5,105 bases of DNA from the NCBI GenBank assembly GCA_004559845.1, contig SFWW01000105.1:1-5105 (forward strand), in the 5' to 3' direction. A program made the position numbers and the translations under genes. Each line of letters begins with the position of its first letter. The first letter of the stretch is position 1. Below the pieces are notes generated by a model. It saw nothing but the letters and a program-made list of their open reading frames with translations, searched no databases and was not told the origin of the DNA. This document shows, piece by piece, positions 4,300 through 5,105 of this stretch. The stretch comes from a bacterium. Lineage in GTDB: Bacteria > Bacteroidota > Bacteroidia > Bacteroidales > Muribaculaceae.

Positions 4300-5105
4300 A
4301 TGATTACATTCTTTAAAAAAGGAGCAAGGACGATATATGCCGTAGAGGCTGACCACGCTCTTTCCCCCCACGAGTTAGAGAAAATGGAATGGCTGCTTGG
4401 CGGCACCCAAGTAAAGGACCAAACGCTGCGAGGCACATTCATTGGCCCCCGAAAGGAGATGATTACTCCTTGGAGCACCAATGCGGTGGAAATCACGCAA
4501 AACATGGATTTGCCGGGCATCAGCCGCATTGAAGAATTCACTACCACAAAAGAAAAGGATCCGAAGTACGACAAAATGCTGCAACGAGTGTATCACACCT
4601 TAGACAGCAACACATTCACCATCACGCGTACGCCGGATCCTATCGTTTATATCCACGACATAGAAGCCTACAACCGCTCGGAGGGCTTAGCACTGAGCCC
4701 CGAAGAAGTGGACTATCTGAAGCAATTAGGCGACCGCTTGGGACGCCCGCTCACCGACAGCGAGGTGTTTGGCTTTTCGCAAGTGAATAGCGAGCACTGT
4801 CGCCACAAAATTTTCGGTGGCACCTTCATCATTGATGGCGAAGAAATGCCCACCAGCCTGTTTAGCCTCATCAAAAAGACCACAAAAGACAATCCCAACA
4901 AGGTGATTTCGGCATATAAAGATAATGTGGCATTTGTGGACGGACCAACCATTGACCAATTTGCACCCGTTCACCCGGAACAACCCGACTATTTTGAAGT
5001 GAAAGAAATAGATTCGGTGATTTCGCTGAAAGCCGAAACCCACAACTTCCCCACCACCGTGGAGCCCTTCAATGGCGCAGCCACCGGTTCGGGCGGCGAA
5101 ATCCG
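4300..5105 (+). CDS. purL: Phosphoribosylformylglycinamidine synthase, N-terminal part
   Basis: This is the open 5' end (268 codons) of the large, single-chain FGAM synthase, which runs off the right edge. The enzyme converts FGAR, glutamine and ATP to FGAM in de novo purine synthesis. Visible landmarks are GPRKEMITPWSTNAVEI (49-65) in the N-terminal PurS-like domain, SEVFGFSQVNSEHCRHKIF (154-172) at the start of the synthetase domain, and KAETHNFPTTVEPFNGAATG (244-263), which contributes to the ATP-binding site. The full protein in this family is usually about 1,200-1,300 residues, so roughly a fifth is present. The N-terminal extension before SEHCRH identifies the long form rather than the short PurL that partners PurS and PurQ. 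The ATG at 4300 fits the expected N-terminus and lies about 40 nt downstream of a perfect promoter. It is divergent from the signalling cluster and has no evident functional link to it. Confidence 0.96.
   Translation, partial: MITFFKKGARTIYAVEADHALSPHELEKMEWLLGGTQVKDQTLRGTFIGPRKEMITPWSTNAVEITQNMDLPGISRIEEFTTTKEKDPKYDKMLQRVYHTLDSNTFTITRTPDPIVYIHDIEAYNRSEGLALSPEEVDYLKQLGDRLGRPLTDSEVFGFSQVNSEHCRHKIFGGTFIIDGEEMPTSLFSLIKKTTKDNPNKVISAYKDNVAFVDGPTIDQFAPVHPEQPDYFEVKEIDSVISLKAETHNFPTTVEPFNGAATGSGGEI

Overview
The window looks like a piece of a Bacteroidetes chromosome, most likely order Bacteroidales. Three intergenic regions carry a -7 box matching the Bacteroidetes consensus TAnnTTTG. Start codons lack clear Shine-Dalgarno sequences. 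The partial purL product and the partial kinase resemble Bacteroidales versions of these families. I cannot name the genus from sequence alone.

Layout. From 1 to 4012 everything reads on the minus strand, so the transcriptional order runs from high to low coordinates: (1) an uncharacterised acidic protein with a small-residue-rich hydrophobic segment and a canonical EF-hand calcium loop (3182-4012); (2) a zinc-ribbon + FHA protein (2524-3084); (3) a PP2C-type Ser/Thr phosphatase (1571-2527); (4) a stand-alone LytTR DNA-binding protein (1213-1581); (5) an FHA + membrane-segment + zinc-ribbon protein (502-1206); (6) the first 63 residues of a eukaryotic-like Ser/Thr protein kinase, which runs off the left edge. 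Genes 2 to 5 are packed with overlaps of 4 and 11 bp and a gap of 6 bp, so they form one translational unit. A 13-bp-stem hairpin and a probable internal promoter separate gene 1 from gene 2. A 312-bp gap separates gene 5 from the kinase. It holds a 9-bp tandem repeat (eight perfect CTATAGACA copies plus flanking variants), a G-rich 21-bp tandem duplication with a hairpin, and a probable kinase promoter.

On the plus strand, 4300-5105 is the 5' end of purL (phosphoribosylformylglycinamidine synthase). It is divergent from the cluster and has an excellent promoter of its own. It is a housekeeping neighbour and probably not part of the system.

How the genes may work together (inference): the kinase would phosphorylate Ser/Thr residues, the PP2C enzyme would reverse this, and the two FHA proteins would read phosphothreonine, one probably soluble and one membrane-anchored. 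The LytTR protein would carry the output to DNA, and the EF-hand protein could be a calcium-responsive partner or substrate. The combination of kinase, phosphatase, two FHA/zinc-ribbon readers of opposite domain order, a receiver-less LytTR regulator and an EF-hand protein is the main candidate here for an undescribed signalling module.
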